In this document: positions 1 through 6,676 of the stretch, piece by piece
How the letters are laid out: each line of letters begins with the position of its first letter
Position numbering within the stretch: the stretch's first letter is position 1
NCBI GenBank assembly: GCA_937944075.1
Contig: CALDZZ010000092.1
Span: 1 to 6,676 of the forward strand
Length of the DNA stretch: 6,676 bases
Direction of reading: 5' to 3'
Origin: an uncultured Rhizobiaceae group bacterium
GTDB taxonomy: Bacteria; Pseudomonadota; Alphaproteobacteria; Rhizobiales; Rhizobiaceae
Notes under the pieces: generated by a model
The model's database searches: none
What the model was told of the DNA's origin: nothing
What the model saw: the letters and a program-made list of their open reading frames with translations, nothing else
Translations under genes and position numbers: made by a program

Positions 1-3
1 AGC

Positions 4-1611
4 ATGACCAAGATACAATCGAAAATATCACCGACATCTGCACAATTCATGGCTAATGAAAAAGCCAATCTCGAGCAGCTCGAGGTTGTGCGTGAAGCGT
101 CAAACCTGGCCAGCCTGGGTGGCGGCGAAAAATCACGGGAACGGCATTTGTCTCGGGGTAAGATGTTACCACGTGACCGGGTTGCCAATCTCCTAGATCC
201 GGGATCCCCCTTTCTCGAAATCGGAAATACGGCTGCACATTGTATGTATGAGGGTGAAGCCCCCGGTGCCGGAATGATCGCAGGTATTGGCCGCGTTATG
301 GGGCATGAGGTCATGGTCATCTGCAATGATGCGACGGTTAAGGGCGGCACTTATTATCCAATGTCCGTGAAGAAACACCTTCGCGCACTGGAGATTGCAG
401 AGCAGAACCATCTGACTTGCGTAACGCTGGTTGATAGCGGCGGCGCAAACCTGCCGCAACAGGCAGAAGGTTTTCCAGACCGTGAACATTTCGGGCGAAT
501 TTTCTATTATCAGGCAAACCTGTCAGCACAAAACATTCCGCAAATTGCTGTGGTCATGGGGTCTTGTACCGCGGGTGGTGCATATGTGCCTGCCATGTCG
601 GATGTCTCGATCATCGTCAAGGAACAGGGAACAATATTCCTGGCAGGTCCACCCTTGGTAAAAGCTGCAACGGGTGAAGTTGTGAGTGCAGAAGACCTGG
701 GCGGCGGTGCGATGCATACGGCTACATCGGGAGTGGCTGATTATCTGGCGGATGATGACATGCATGCACTGGCCCTGGCACGACAAGCGGTTGGAAACTT
801 GAACCGCAAAAAGCCGGAACAACTTCAGCTACAACCGATTGAAGAACCTGCCTATGACCCGGATGAAATCCTGGGCGTTGTGCCGGCAGATTTGAAAACA
901 CCTTATGATGTGCGTGAAGTCATTGCGCGTGTCGTGGATGGCTCTCGCTTTGATGAATTCAAGGCACGTTACGGCACAACCATCATTTGTGGTTTCGCTC
1001 ACGTGATGGGGATGCCCGTTGGCATCATTGCCAACAATGGGGTCTTGTTTTCTGAAAGTTCAGTCAAGGCTGCGCATTTTGTAGAGCTATGCTCACAACG
1101 CAAAATTCCGCTAGTCTTTTTACAAAACATCACCGGTTTCATGGTCGGCCAAAAATACGAGGCTGGAGGCATTGCCAAGGATGGCGCAAAACTGGTGACG
1201 GCTGTTGCAACAACCAAAGTACCCAAAATCACAATGCTGATTGGTGGCTCATTTGGCGCAGGTAATTATGGCATGGCAGGACGAGCCTACTCACCGCGGT
1301 TTCTATGGACCTGGCCAAATTCCAGAATTTCCGTCATGGGTGGCGAACAGGCCGCAGGCGTCTTGGCAACGGTAAAACGCGCACAAATTGAACGCGGCGG
1401 CGGAGAGTGGTCAGCGCAGGAAGAGGCAGCTTTTAAACAACCAACACTCGACATGTTTGAAGAGCAATCCCACCCACTCTATGCCTCCGCCAGACTATGG
1501 GACGATGGCATCATAGACCCCCGCAAAACAAGACAGACGCTCGCGCTAAGTTTATCAATTGCGATGAATGCTGAAATCGAGGAGACGAAATTTGGTGTAT
1601 TCAGGATGTAA
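4..1611 (+). CDS. liuB: 3-methylcrotonyl-CoA carboxylase, carboxyltransferase (beta) subunit
   Basis: This cytoplasmic subunit moves the carboxyl group from carboxybiotin to 3-methylcrotonyl-CoA, giving 3-methylglutaconyl-CoA in leucine degradation (EC 6.4.1.4 with the alpha subunit). The 535 residues match the usual family length. The N-terminal crotonase-like half holds GGGEKSRERHLSRGK (39-53), DATVKGGTYYP (109-119), DSGGANLP (144-151) and the oxyanion-hole segment GSCTAGGAYVPAMSD (186-200). The C-terminal half holds NITGFMVGQKYEAGG (375-389) and GGSFGAGNYGMAGRAYSPR (414-432), then WPNSRISVMGGEQAAGV (437-453). NITGFMVG is typical of methylcrotonyl- and geranyl-CoA carboxylases; propionyl-CoA carboxylases usually have a D-x-PGFLPG-type sequence there. 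Geranyl-CoA carboxylase is the main alternative, but the lyase and hydratase downstream favour leucine degradation. The N-terminus aligns with family members from memory (SKISPTSAQFMAN), so the ATG at 4 is accepted; too little upstream sequence is present to see its ribosome binding site. Its alpha-subunit partner lies two genes downstream. Confidence 0.96.
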   Translation: MTKIQSKISPTSAQFMANEKANLEQLEVVREASNLASLGGGEKSRERHLSRGKMLPRDRVANLLDPGSPFLEIGNTAAHCMYEGEAPGAGMIAGIGRVMGHEVMVICNDATVKGGTYYPMSVKKHLRALEIAEQNHLTCVTLVDSGGANLPQQAEGFPDREHFGRIFYYQANLSAQNIPQIAVVMGSCTAGGAYVPAMSDVSIIVKEQGTIFLAGPPLVKAATGEVVSAEDLGGGAMHTATSGVADYLADDDMHALALARQAVGNLNRKKPEQLQLQPIEEPAYDPDEILGVVPADLKTPYDVREVIARVVDGSRFDEFKARYGTTIICGFAHVMGMPVGIIANNGVLFSESSVKAAHFVELCSQRKIPLVFLQNITGFMVGQKYEAGGIAKDGAKLVTAVATTKVPKITMLIGGSFGAGNYGMAGRAYSPRFLWTWPNSRISVMGGEQAAGVLATVKRAQIERGGGEWSAQEEAAFKQPTLDMFEEQSHPLYASARLWDDGIIDPRKTRQTLALSLSIAMNAEIEETKFGVFRM

Positions 1612-1630
1612 CAAGGAAAAGAGGTAAAAC

Positions 1631-2191
1631 ATGATTTTGAAAAATATTACAAAAACAGTCGCAGCCTTGGCAAGTCTGGTTGCTTCAACATCCCTGTATA
1701 CATCCGCTGCAAGTGAGGTAAAGAAGCCTGCAATCAGTTACGTTCAGTATGCCTGCGAGCAGGAAGCCAGTTTTTTCAGTGTAAACAGTCTGGATTACCG
1801 GGCAGATAATCAGACGCTGCCTGCTTCCAAAAACCTGTTTCTGAACTCAAGCCACAAAGAAAAGCAGATAGAACACATACGCGTTTCCGAATGCATGGCA
1901 GGCGACAAACTTTTAAGCCTTACCCGTGTTTATTTAAACAAGCCTGACGACAGCGGCAGCCCTTGTGCAACGCTTGATTGGGCGGTTTTTCAATTAAAGG
2001 CTGACGACAAGGTTATCAGCGAATTCATCAGCGGTTGCTCTCTTGATATTCATGTCTTCACAAACGAGTTTAACCTTAATGTTTGCAAGAGTGATTTTAA
2101 TTATACGGTCTGCAAAACCACGCCATGGCGAGATATAAACAAGGAAAACTTCAAACCCATAAGGGTTGGATTGTTTGGAGACTGGTTGTGA
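1631..2191 (+). CDS. Predicted exported protein with six cysteines, unknown function
   Basis: I do not recognise this 186-residue protein. The first 27 residues look like a Sec signal peptide: lysines at 4 and 8, a hydrophobic stretch (about 9-23), and a likely cut after A26 or A27 (TSA/AS). No lipobox cysteine is present, so a soluble periplasmic or secreted protein is expected. The mature part has six cysteines (42, 88, 112, 136, 152, 161), an even number that would allow disulfides in the periplasm. It has no second membrane segment and many short polar/hydrophobic alternations suggesting beta strands. The ATG is well supported by GAGGT at 1621-1625, five bases upstream. It begins 19 bases after the carboxyltransferase stop and ends 10 bases before the next likely start, so it is probably co-transcribed with the liu genes. 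By eye it is more AT-rich than its neighbours. That it is a real gene is likely; its role is open. Confidence 0.8.
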   Translation: MILKNITKTVAALASLVASTSLYTSAASEVKKPAISYVQYACEQEASFFSVNSLDYRADNQTLPASKNLFLNSSHKEKQIEHIRVSECMAGDKLLSLTRVYLNKPDDSGSPCATLDWAVFQLKADDKVISEFISGCSLDIHVFTNEFNLNVCKSDFNYTVCKTTPWRDINKENFKPIRVGLFGDWL

Positions 2192-2201
2192 GACAAAAGC
2201 C

Positions 2202-2765
2202 ATGAATAATGACCGCATCTCGAACACGCCAGGTGGCGAGAAAATGCTTGTTGGCGGCATAGTCCTTGGACTTTCGCTGGTGTTTTACAATGCCGTAAAA
2301 TACAATGCCAGTATAAGTACCAAACTTTTTTTCATGGCAACAATGGCTTACGGTGCGGTTCAGCTTGTGCGTGGGGTCTGGGCATGGAAATATGCTGACA
2401 GGGAAAGCTTTAATGCAGAAAGATCACGCCAGAACCTGCTGATTGATATACCAATTCGCGATGGCAATTATGAAATCCTGCATGAAGTTGAAGATGCACT
2501 CATTGAGTTGATCCGGATTTCAAAGTCGGTCGATATTGATTTGCATTCCATTGACAAGGCTAACAACATGGGAACCATCAATCTGCACGGTCGTGATGCA
2601 GATGCGATGTTTGCACATGTTTATGCAACGCTTGCAAAATTTGCAACGCCAAACGGGCTGCACCTTTTCCCAAAACCCGGACACCCCATAGACACCGAAA
2701 TTCATGGCAAGCGATTGTTGATCGATTTGCCGAGCCTCGAGATCAGTTTGAATAGGACACTTTAA
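2202..2765 (+). CDS. Predicted two-helix inner-membrane protein with cytoplasmic C-terminal domain, unknown function
   Basis: I do not recognise this protein (187 residues from ATG 2202). Two hydrophobic segments, about 15-31 and 42-60, are separated by a short loop. Basic residues before the first (R5, K14) and after the second (R57, K63, R67) predict that both ends face the cytoplasm. A soluble domain of about 110 residues follows (79-187). Its predicted order is strand (LLIDIP, 79-84), helix (90-105), strand (109-115), strand (124-129), helix (132-147), strand (152-156) and strand (LLIDLP, 172-177). This recalls a ferredoxin-like alpha/beta fold, but that is inference. A second start, ATG 2244, has the better ribosome binding site and would give 173 residues. 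A TTG at 2166 would overlap the previous gene and is unlikely. The stop shares one base with the liuD start (TAATG), so translation is probably coupled to the carboxylase subunit. Confidence 0.8.
   Translation: MNNDRISNTPGGEKMLVGGIVLGLSLVFYNAVKYNASISTKLFFMATMAYGAVQLVRGVWAWKYADRESFNAERSRQNLLIDIPIRDGNYEILHEVEDALIELIRISKSVDIDLHSIDKANNMGTINLHGRDADAMFAHVYATLAKFATPNGLHLFPKPGHPIDTEIHGKRLLIDLPSLEISLNRTL
2231..2236 (+). promoter_or_regulatory. Candidate ribosome binding site for an alternative start at 2244
   Basis: AGGTGG matches five of the six bases of the consensus AGGAGG and lies seven bases before ATG 2244. The upstream ATG at 2202 has only a weak GAGA (2190-2193) before it. If this site is the real one, the membrane protein begins right at its first hydrophobic segment and is 14 residues shorter. 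The two starts cannot be separated from this sequence alone. Confidence 0.45.
2753..2757 (+). promoter_or_regulatory. Ribosome binding site of liuD inside the end of the preceding gene
   Basis: TAGGA lies seven bases before the liuD ATG (2765), within the last codons of the membrane-protein gene. It supports the ATG that overlaps the preceding stop as TAATG. It also means liuD could be translated independently as well as by reinitiation. Confidence 0.6.
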
Positions 2766-4756
2766 TGTTCAAGAAAATCCTCATCGCCAACCGTGGAGAA
2801 ATTGCCTGTCGCATTATGCGTACTGCACAAGACATGGGTGTCAAATGCGTGGCAGTCTATTCAGATGCGGATGCGCAGGCTCAACATGTTCTGATGGCAA
2901 ATGAAGCCGTCCATATTGGTGCTGCGCCTGTTGGCGAGAGTTATCTCTGTGGTGACAGGATTATCAAGGCAGCACTCGATACTGGCGCCCAAGCCATCCA
3001 TCCAGGCTATGGATTTTTATCAGAGAACCCGGATTTTGTGGAGGCAGTTGAAAAAGCAGGACTTGTCTTTATCGGCCCGTCGGCAGGTGCCATTCGTGCC
3101 ATGGGTCTTAAAGATGCTGCAAAAGCCCTGATGGAAAAAGCCAATGTCCCTGTCGTGCCTGGGTATCATGGAGACATGCAGGAAACCGGTTTCCTGGCGA
3201 TGAAGGCAAATGAAATCGGGTACCCGGTTTTAATCAAGGCGCGTGCCGGGGGTGGTGGCAAGGGGATGCGCAAGGTTGACGATCCAAAGGATTTTGCCTC
3301 CGCGCTCATCGGTGCACAACGGGAAGGGCAGGCAAGTTTTGGCGATGCGCATGTCTTGATTGAAAAGTTTATTCAAAATCCCCGTCATATCGAAATACAG
3401 GTGTTTGGTGATAACCATGGCAATGTGGTGCATCTGTTTGAGCGAGATTGCTCGCTGCAGCGAAGGCACCAGAAGGTTATTGAGGAAGCACCGGCACCCG
3501 GCATGACGCATGAAATGCGGGCTGCAATGGGAGATGCCGCAGTAAAGGCAGCCCAGACAATCAACTATTCAGGTGCCGGAACAATCGAGTTCATAGTGGA
3601 TGGTTCAAATGGCCTGAAGCCGGATGGGTTCTGGTTCATGGAAATGAATACAAGGCTGCAAGTTGAGCATCCGGTTACGGAAGCGATTACCGGCGTTGAT
3701 CTGGTCGAATGGCAGTTGAAGGTAGCAAACGATGAATATCTTCCGATGTTTCAGGATGAGCTTGAAATTGAAGGCCATGCCTTTGAAGCAAGATTATATG
3801 CTGAAGATGTTCCCAAGGGTTTTCTGCCTTCAACAGGCAAGCTTGAGTATCTGGAATTTTCTGAAAACGCACGAAATGATTCCGGTGTCGTCGAAGGCGA
3901 TACGATAACGCCCTTTTATGATCCGATGATTGCCAAGGTAATAACCCACGCTGAAAGTCGTGATGAAGCTTTGGCAGCCCTCGATGTTGCCCTTGGTGAA
4001 ACCCGAATTGCCGGCACTGTAACCAATGTTGATTTCCTTAAAGCGCTTTGTAACCACGCGGGCTTTTGCTCCGGTAATGTTGATACAGGATTGATTGAAC
4101 GGGATATTGCCAGCCTTACCAGACAACAGGAGGTTTCAGATGACCTGGTTGCCCTTGCCGCCAAGTCTGTATTAGAGATGCCAATTGAGCCGAATGCCAA
4201 GGGGCAGGATTGCGGGTTTGGTGAAACCGATCCCTTTGATATTCTAGCCGGCTTTTCAAACTGGAAAGCGCCAATCTGGTATCAGTCTTTACTACTGGGA
4301 GAAGAGCCTTTCGAAGTTAAAATCAGACGTCATGGCGATATTTGGCAAACAGCGGTGAAGCGGGGTGAAGCAGATTATGGAAAGTGGTTTACTGACATCG
4401 AATGTCTCAAGGGAGCATCAGCGCCGGAAGCTTTCGCCTTTGCAAACAAGCTTGCCTTGTTTACTGGCTCCACCACATTCGAGTTTACAGTGCCTGACCC
4501 GCTTGAGGGTTCGGCCGCATCAGCTGCTGGGGGTGATTTTGTCATTGCGCCAATGCCTGGGTTGGTAAAGCAGGTTAACATAAGTGTGGGCCAAGAAGTA
4601 TCGCAAGGCGACCCGCTTCTGGTGCTTGAAGCCATGAAAATGGAGCACACGCTCACAGCTCCAAGAGATGGTAAAATCGAGGCCTTAAACGTCGACACAA
4701 ATAATCAGGTTGAAGATGGCACAGTCCTGATAGCTTTGGAAAAAATCGATGGGTGA
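2765..4756 (+). CDS. liuD: 3-methylcrotonyl-CoA carboxylase, biotin carboxylase/biotin carrier (alpha) subunit
   Basis: This subunit carboxylates its own biotin with ATP and bicarbonate and passes the carboxyl group to the beta subunit encoded at 4-1611. Its 663 residues fit the family. The biotin carboxylase N-domain begins FKKILIANRGEIACRI (2-17), with HPGYGFLSEN at 79-88. The ATP-grasp region has the glycine-rich loop GGGGKGMR (162-169) and ERDCSLQRRHQK (226-237). The active site is EMNTRLQVEHPVTE (293-306); E293, R297, E301 and R343 correspond to E. coli AccC E288, R292, E296 and R338, all present. A linker/BT-type region (about 450-585) connects to the biotinyl domain, with APMPG (595-599) and EAMKMEH (622-628). 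K625 is the biotinylation site, 38 residues from the end. Geranyl-CoA or propionyl-CoA carboxylase alpha subunits are the alternatives, made less likely by the operon. The gene overlaps the preceding stop by one base and the lyase start by eight. Confidence 0.96.
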   Translation: MFKKILIANRGEIACRIMRTAQDMGVKCVAVYSDADAQAQHVLMANEAVHIGAAPVGESYLCGDRIIKAALDTGAQAIHPGYGFLSENPDFVEAVEKAGLVFIGPSAGAIRAMGLKDAAKALMEKANVPVVPGYHGDMQETGFLAMKANEIGYPVLIKARAGGGGKGMRKVDDPKDFASALIGAQREGQASFGDAHVLIEKFIQNPRHIEIQVFGDNHGNVVHLFERDCSLQRRHQKVIEEAPAPGMTHEMRAAMGDAAVKAAQTINYSGAGTIEFIVDGSNGLKPDGFWFMEMNTRLQVEHPVTEAITGVDLVEWQLKVANDEYLPMFQDELEIEGHAFEARLYAEDVPKGFLPSTGKLEYLEFSENARNDSGVVEGDTITPFYDPMIAKVITHAESRDEALAALDVALGETRIAGTVTNVDFLKALCNHAGFCSGNVDTGLIERDIASLTRQQEVSDDLVALAAKSVLEMPIEPNAKGQDCGFGETDPFDILAGFSNWKAPIWYQSLLLGEEPFEVKIRRHGDIWQTAVKRGEADYGKWFTDIECLKGASAPEAFAFANKLALFTGSTTFEFTVPDPLEGSAASAAGGDFVIAPMPGLVKQVNISVGQEVSQGDPLLVLEAMKMEHTLTAPRDGKIEALNVDTNNQVEDGTVLIALEKIDG

Positions 4757-5606
4757 ACAAGTAACGATTTTCGAGGTTGGCGCAAGGGATGGCCTTCAAA
4801 ACGAGAAGGTTATGATCTCGACAGACAAGAAAATAGACTTGATCAACATGCTTTCTGATTGCGGGTTTTCCAAAATTGAAGCAACGGCATTTGTTTCGCC
4901 CAAATGGGTTCCACAGATGGGAGACGCTACCGAGGTCATGGCGGGTATAACCCGCAAGGAAGAAGTCAACTATGCAGTCCTCACCCCCAACATGAAGGGG
5001 TATGAGATGGCAAAGGCTTCAGGGGCTGATGAAATTGCCGTCTTTGGTTCTGCCAGCGAAGGCTTCAGCAAGGCAAATGTAAATGCAACCATTGCAGAAA
5101 CAATCGATCGGTTCTTGCCTATCATGCAAGCTGCAAAAATAGACGACATTTTGGTTAGGGGCTATATTTCCTGTGTAGCAGAGTGCCCCTATGATGGACC
5201 AACACCACCTGAAAAGGTTGCGTGGATGGCAGAAAAACTTCTTGCGGCAGGATGCTATGAAATTTCACTGGGTGACACCATCGGTCAGGGAACCCCCGAA
5301 AGCATTTCAACCATGCTGGATGCCGTCCTAGCTGTCGTTCCGGCAGAACGACTCGCGGGTCATTTTCACGACACATCAGGTCAGGCGCTCGCCAATATTG
5401 AAATAAGTCTGGAAAAGGGGTTGCGCACTTTTGATGCTTCTGTCGGTGGGCTGGGTGGATGCCCTTATGCACCCGGTGCAGCAGGCAATGTCGCTACAGG
5501 CGCTGTGGTGAAAATGTTAAACGAAAAAGGCTTTGAAGCCGGAATTGACTTGCAGCAATTGAAACGTGCAGAAGATTTTGCGAAAAGCTTGAGGACACAA
5601 TCATGA
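4749..5606 (+). CDS. liuE: Hydroxymethylglutaryl-CoA lyase
   Basis: This enzyme cleaves (S)-3-hydroxy-3-methylglutaryl-CoA to acetyl-CoA and acetoacetate, the last step of the leucine pathway (EC 4.1.3.4). It is a TIM-barrel enzyme of the DRE-metallolyase (HMGL-like) family and needs a divalent metal. The 285 residues are a complete bacterial form without a targeting peptide. EVGARDGLQNE (9-19) supplies the catalytic arginine R13 and metal ligand D14 (human R41 and D42). AFVSPKWVPQMGD (47-59) follows. GHFHDTSGQALAN (204-216) carries the metal-binding histidines H205 and H207 (human H233 and H235). The signature SVGGLGGCPYA (231-241) holds the catalytic cysteine C238 (human C266), and N247 matches human N275. 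All key residues are intact. The start overlaps the liuD stop by eight bases, with a modest GGA at 4738-4740 upstream. The end overlaps the hydratase start as ATGA, indicating translational coupling on both sides. Confidence 0.96.
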   Translation: MGEQVTIFEVGARDGLQNEKVMISTDKKIDLINMLSDCGFSKIEATAFVSPKWVPQMGDATEVMAGITRKEEVNYAVLTPNMKGYEMAKASGADEIAVFGSASEGFSKANVNATIAETIDRFLPIMQAAKIDDILVRGYISCVAECPYDGPTPPEKVAWMAEKLLAAGCYEISLGDTIGQGTPESISTMLDAVLAVVPAERLAGHFHDTSGQALANIEISLEKGLRTFDASVGGLGGCPYAPGAAGNVATGAVVKMLNEKGFEAGIDLQQLKRAEDFAKSLRTQS

Positions 5607-6391
5607 AATATAAAACAATCGCGCTCCAGCAAGATACGCGTGGCGTGGTTACGCTTTTCCTGAACCAACCTGAAACCCATAACGCACTATCTCCCCTAAT
5701 GATTTCCGAGCTGTCAAATGCTGCGGAAAAACTCGCTGCTGATGATAGTGTCAGGGTTGTCGTTTTGACGGGTGAAGGCAAAAGCTTTTGTGCCGGAGGT
5801 GATCTGGGCTGGATGCGGCAACAATTTGAGGCGACACGTGAGACCCGAATTGAAGAAGCCATGAAACTGGCGCGCATGTTGCGGGCAATGAATGAATTGC
5901 CCAAACCCCTAATCGGCAAAATACAGGGTCAGGCTTTCGGTGGGGGTATCGGCATGATGTCGGTTTGTGATGTTGCCATCGGAAATAGCGCGGCAAAATT
6001 TGCCCTTACCGAAACAAGGCTAGGATTAATCCCTGCTACCATCAGTCCTTATGTCTTGGCGCGCATGGGGGAAGGCAAGGCGCGTCGTGTATTCATGTCC
6101 GGCAAGGTATTTAATGGCGAAGAAGCGGTTTCACTGGATTTGCTTGCAAGTGCAGTCTCTGCTGACATGCTTGATGAAGCAGTTGAGGCAGAAATCAAAC
6201 CCTATCTTGCAACAGCACCTGGCGCAGTTGCCCGTGCCAAGGCTTACGCCCGATCACTGGGGCCAGTGATTGATGAAGCGCAATCGCTGCGCTCGGCACA
6301 AGCCCTTGCAGATGCGTGGGACTCACCAGAAGCCAAGGAGGGCGTTGGCGCGTTCTTTGACAAGCGAAAACCGGACTGGAACATCGGCTGA
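5603..6391 (+). CDS. liuC: 3-methylglutaconyl-CoA hydratase, crotonase family (LiuC type)
   Basis: This protein should hydrate 3-methylglutaconyl-CoA to HMG-CoA (EC 4.2.1.18), linking the carboxylase and the lyase. It has 262 residues, normal for a crotonase. GKSFCAGGDLGWM (59-71) and QGQAFGGGIGMMSVCD (108-123) form the CoA pocket and oxyanion hole. ALTETRLGLIPATISPYV (134-151) contains E137, equivalent to the second catalytic glutamate of rat enoyl-CoA hydratase (E164). The first (E144, in GGGCEL) is replaced here by G117. As I recall, LiuC-type hydratases also lack it and share the GL-x-PA-x-ISP-[FY]-V segment, so this supports the subfamily call rather than a defect. GAGGA at 5591-5595, seven bases before the ATG, supports the start, which overlaps the lyase stop by four bases. 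Alternatives are another enoyl-CoA hydratase, or the carboxygeranoyl-CoA hydratase of the acyclic terpene pathway; the operon favours leucine degradation. Confidence 0.9.
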   Translation: MKYKTIALQQDTRGVVTLFLNQPETHNALSPLMISELSNAAEKLAADDSVRVVVLTGEGKSFCAGGDLGWMRQQFEATRETRIEEAMKLARMLRAMNELPKPLIGKIQGQAFGGGIGMMSVCDVAIGNSAAKFALTETRLGLIPATISPYVLARMGEGKARRVFMSGKVFNGEEAVSLDLLASAVSADMLDEAVEAEIKPYLATAPGAVARAKAYARSLGPVIDEAQSLRSAQALADAWDSPEAKEGVGAFFDKRKPDWNIG

Positions 6392-6500
6392 TAACAAACA
6401 GGCACGATCATCTGACAAAAACGTGCAGTTAAGTGTTTCGACCCATGATAGATAAAGTGGTTTCTTCTGAGTGATTTGAAACAGTCGCCAGGAAAGAAGA

Positions 6501-6676
6501 ATGATCAGCACAAAATTGAAGAATATCATCATTACTGCCGCAGTATGTGTGATGGCGTTGCCTATGATGGCGCATGCGCAAACCTCGATTGAAAAAGCGT
6601 TTGTGGCAAAGTCAAAACTGCACAATTCAATCTGGAAAAAGCACGATCCTTCCTCATCGATTGTTATCGATCATTC
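6501..6676 (+). CDS. N-terminal part of an exported protein, possibly DUF547 family (cut by window edge)
   Basis: An open frame begins at ATG 6501 and runs off the window with 58 complete codons visible. Residues 1-26 form a good signal peptide: basic start (K5, K7), hydrophobic core (about 9-23) and the cleavage motif AHA before Q27. The following stretch, with WKKHDPSSSIVIDH at 45-58, resembles the beginning of alphaproteobacterial DUF547 proteins, which as I recall carry a W-x-x-HD-x-x-S-x-x-x-IDH pattern just after the signal peptide. DUF547 proteins are exported and their function is unknown. The family call is tentative because the core domain lies outside the window. AGGA at 6490-6493, seven bases upstream, supports the start. 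It lies 109 bases after the hydratase stop, so it may belong to a separate transcription unit. Confidence 0.6.
   Translation, partial: MISTKLKNIIITAAVCVMALPMMAHAQTSIEKAFVAKSKLHNSIWKKHDPSSSIVIDH

Noticed and set aside
1612..2765. The two unknown genes as a recent mobile insertion
   Set aside because: No flanking direct or inverted repeats, transposase or integrase are visible, and spacing to the neighbours is operon-like. An old acquisition remains possible.
4375..4698. 107-codon open frame on the - strand inside liuD
   Set aside because: It lies wholly opposite a well-supported carboxylase gene, has no recognisable protein features, and looks like a shadow of that coding sequence.
5494..5919. 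141-codon open frame on the - strand across the liuE/liuC junction
   Set aside because: It is antisense to two confident genes, its product is serine-rich low-quality sequence with no domain pattern, and it fits a coding shadow.
6402..6426. Possible terminator hairpin after the hydratase gene (GCACG paired with CGTGC)
   Set aside because: The stem is only five base pairs with a 15-base loop and no T-run follows. It does not look like an intrinsic terminator.
6449..6454. TAGATA as a -10 box for a promoter of the last gene
   Set aside because: No reasonable -35 element lies 16-18 bases upstream, and AT-rich hexamers are common in such spacers.
6460..6482. Inverted repeat GTTTC/GAAAC before the last gene
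   Set aside because: Five base pairs around a 13-base loop is expected by chance, and it matches no operator I know.
6656..6671. ATCGAT repeated with a four-base gap at the window end
   Set aside because: It falls inside the coding frame of the last gene, where two short palindromes can easily arise by chance.

Overview
The window carries most of a leucine/isovalerate (liu) degradation operon from a Gram-negative bacterium, with all supported genes on the + strand. The protein sequences and a DUF547-like gene at the right edge suggest an alphaproteobacterium with moderate GC content. That placement rests on recalled family resemblance, not on a search.

Layout: (1) 4-1611, carboxyltransferase (beta) subunit of 3-methylcrotonyl-CoA carboxylase, full length, with only 3 bases upstream visible. 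(2) 1631-2191, a small exported protein with six cysteines in its mature part, of no family I recognise. (3) 2202-2765 (or from 2244), a protein with two predicted membrane helices and a soluble C-terminal domain, also unrecognised. (4) 2765-4756, biotin carboxylase/biotin carrier (alpha) subunit of the same carboxylase. (5) 4749-5606, hydroxymethylglutaryl-CoA lyase. (6) 5603-6391, methylglutaconyl-CoA hydratase of the LiuC type. (7) 6501 to the window edge, the start of an exported protein resembling DUF547 proteins.

How the genes work together: isovaleryl-CoA, made from leucine, is oxidised to 3-methylcrotonyl-CoA by isovaleryl-CoA dehydrogenase (not in the window, probably upstream). Genes 1 and 4 carboxylate it to 3-methylglutaconyl-CoA. 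Gene 6 hydrates this to HMG-CoA, and gene 5 cleaves HMG-CoA to acetyl-CoA and acetoacetate. The genes are tightly packed: gaps of 19 and 10 bases, then overlaps of 1, 8 and 4 bases. They look like one transcript.

The unusual part is the pair of uncharacterised genes between the two carboxylase subunit genes, one exported and one membrane-bound. They sit in a cytoplasmic catabolic operon with no visible insertion scar. A second point is that the hydratase lacks the first of the two classical crotonase glutamates. I found no RNA genes, mobile elements, CRISPR arrays or convincing terminators.
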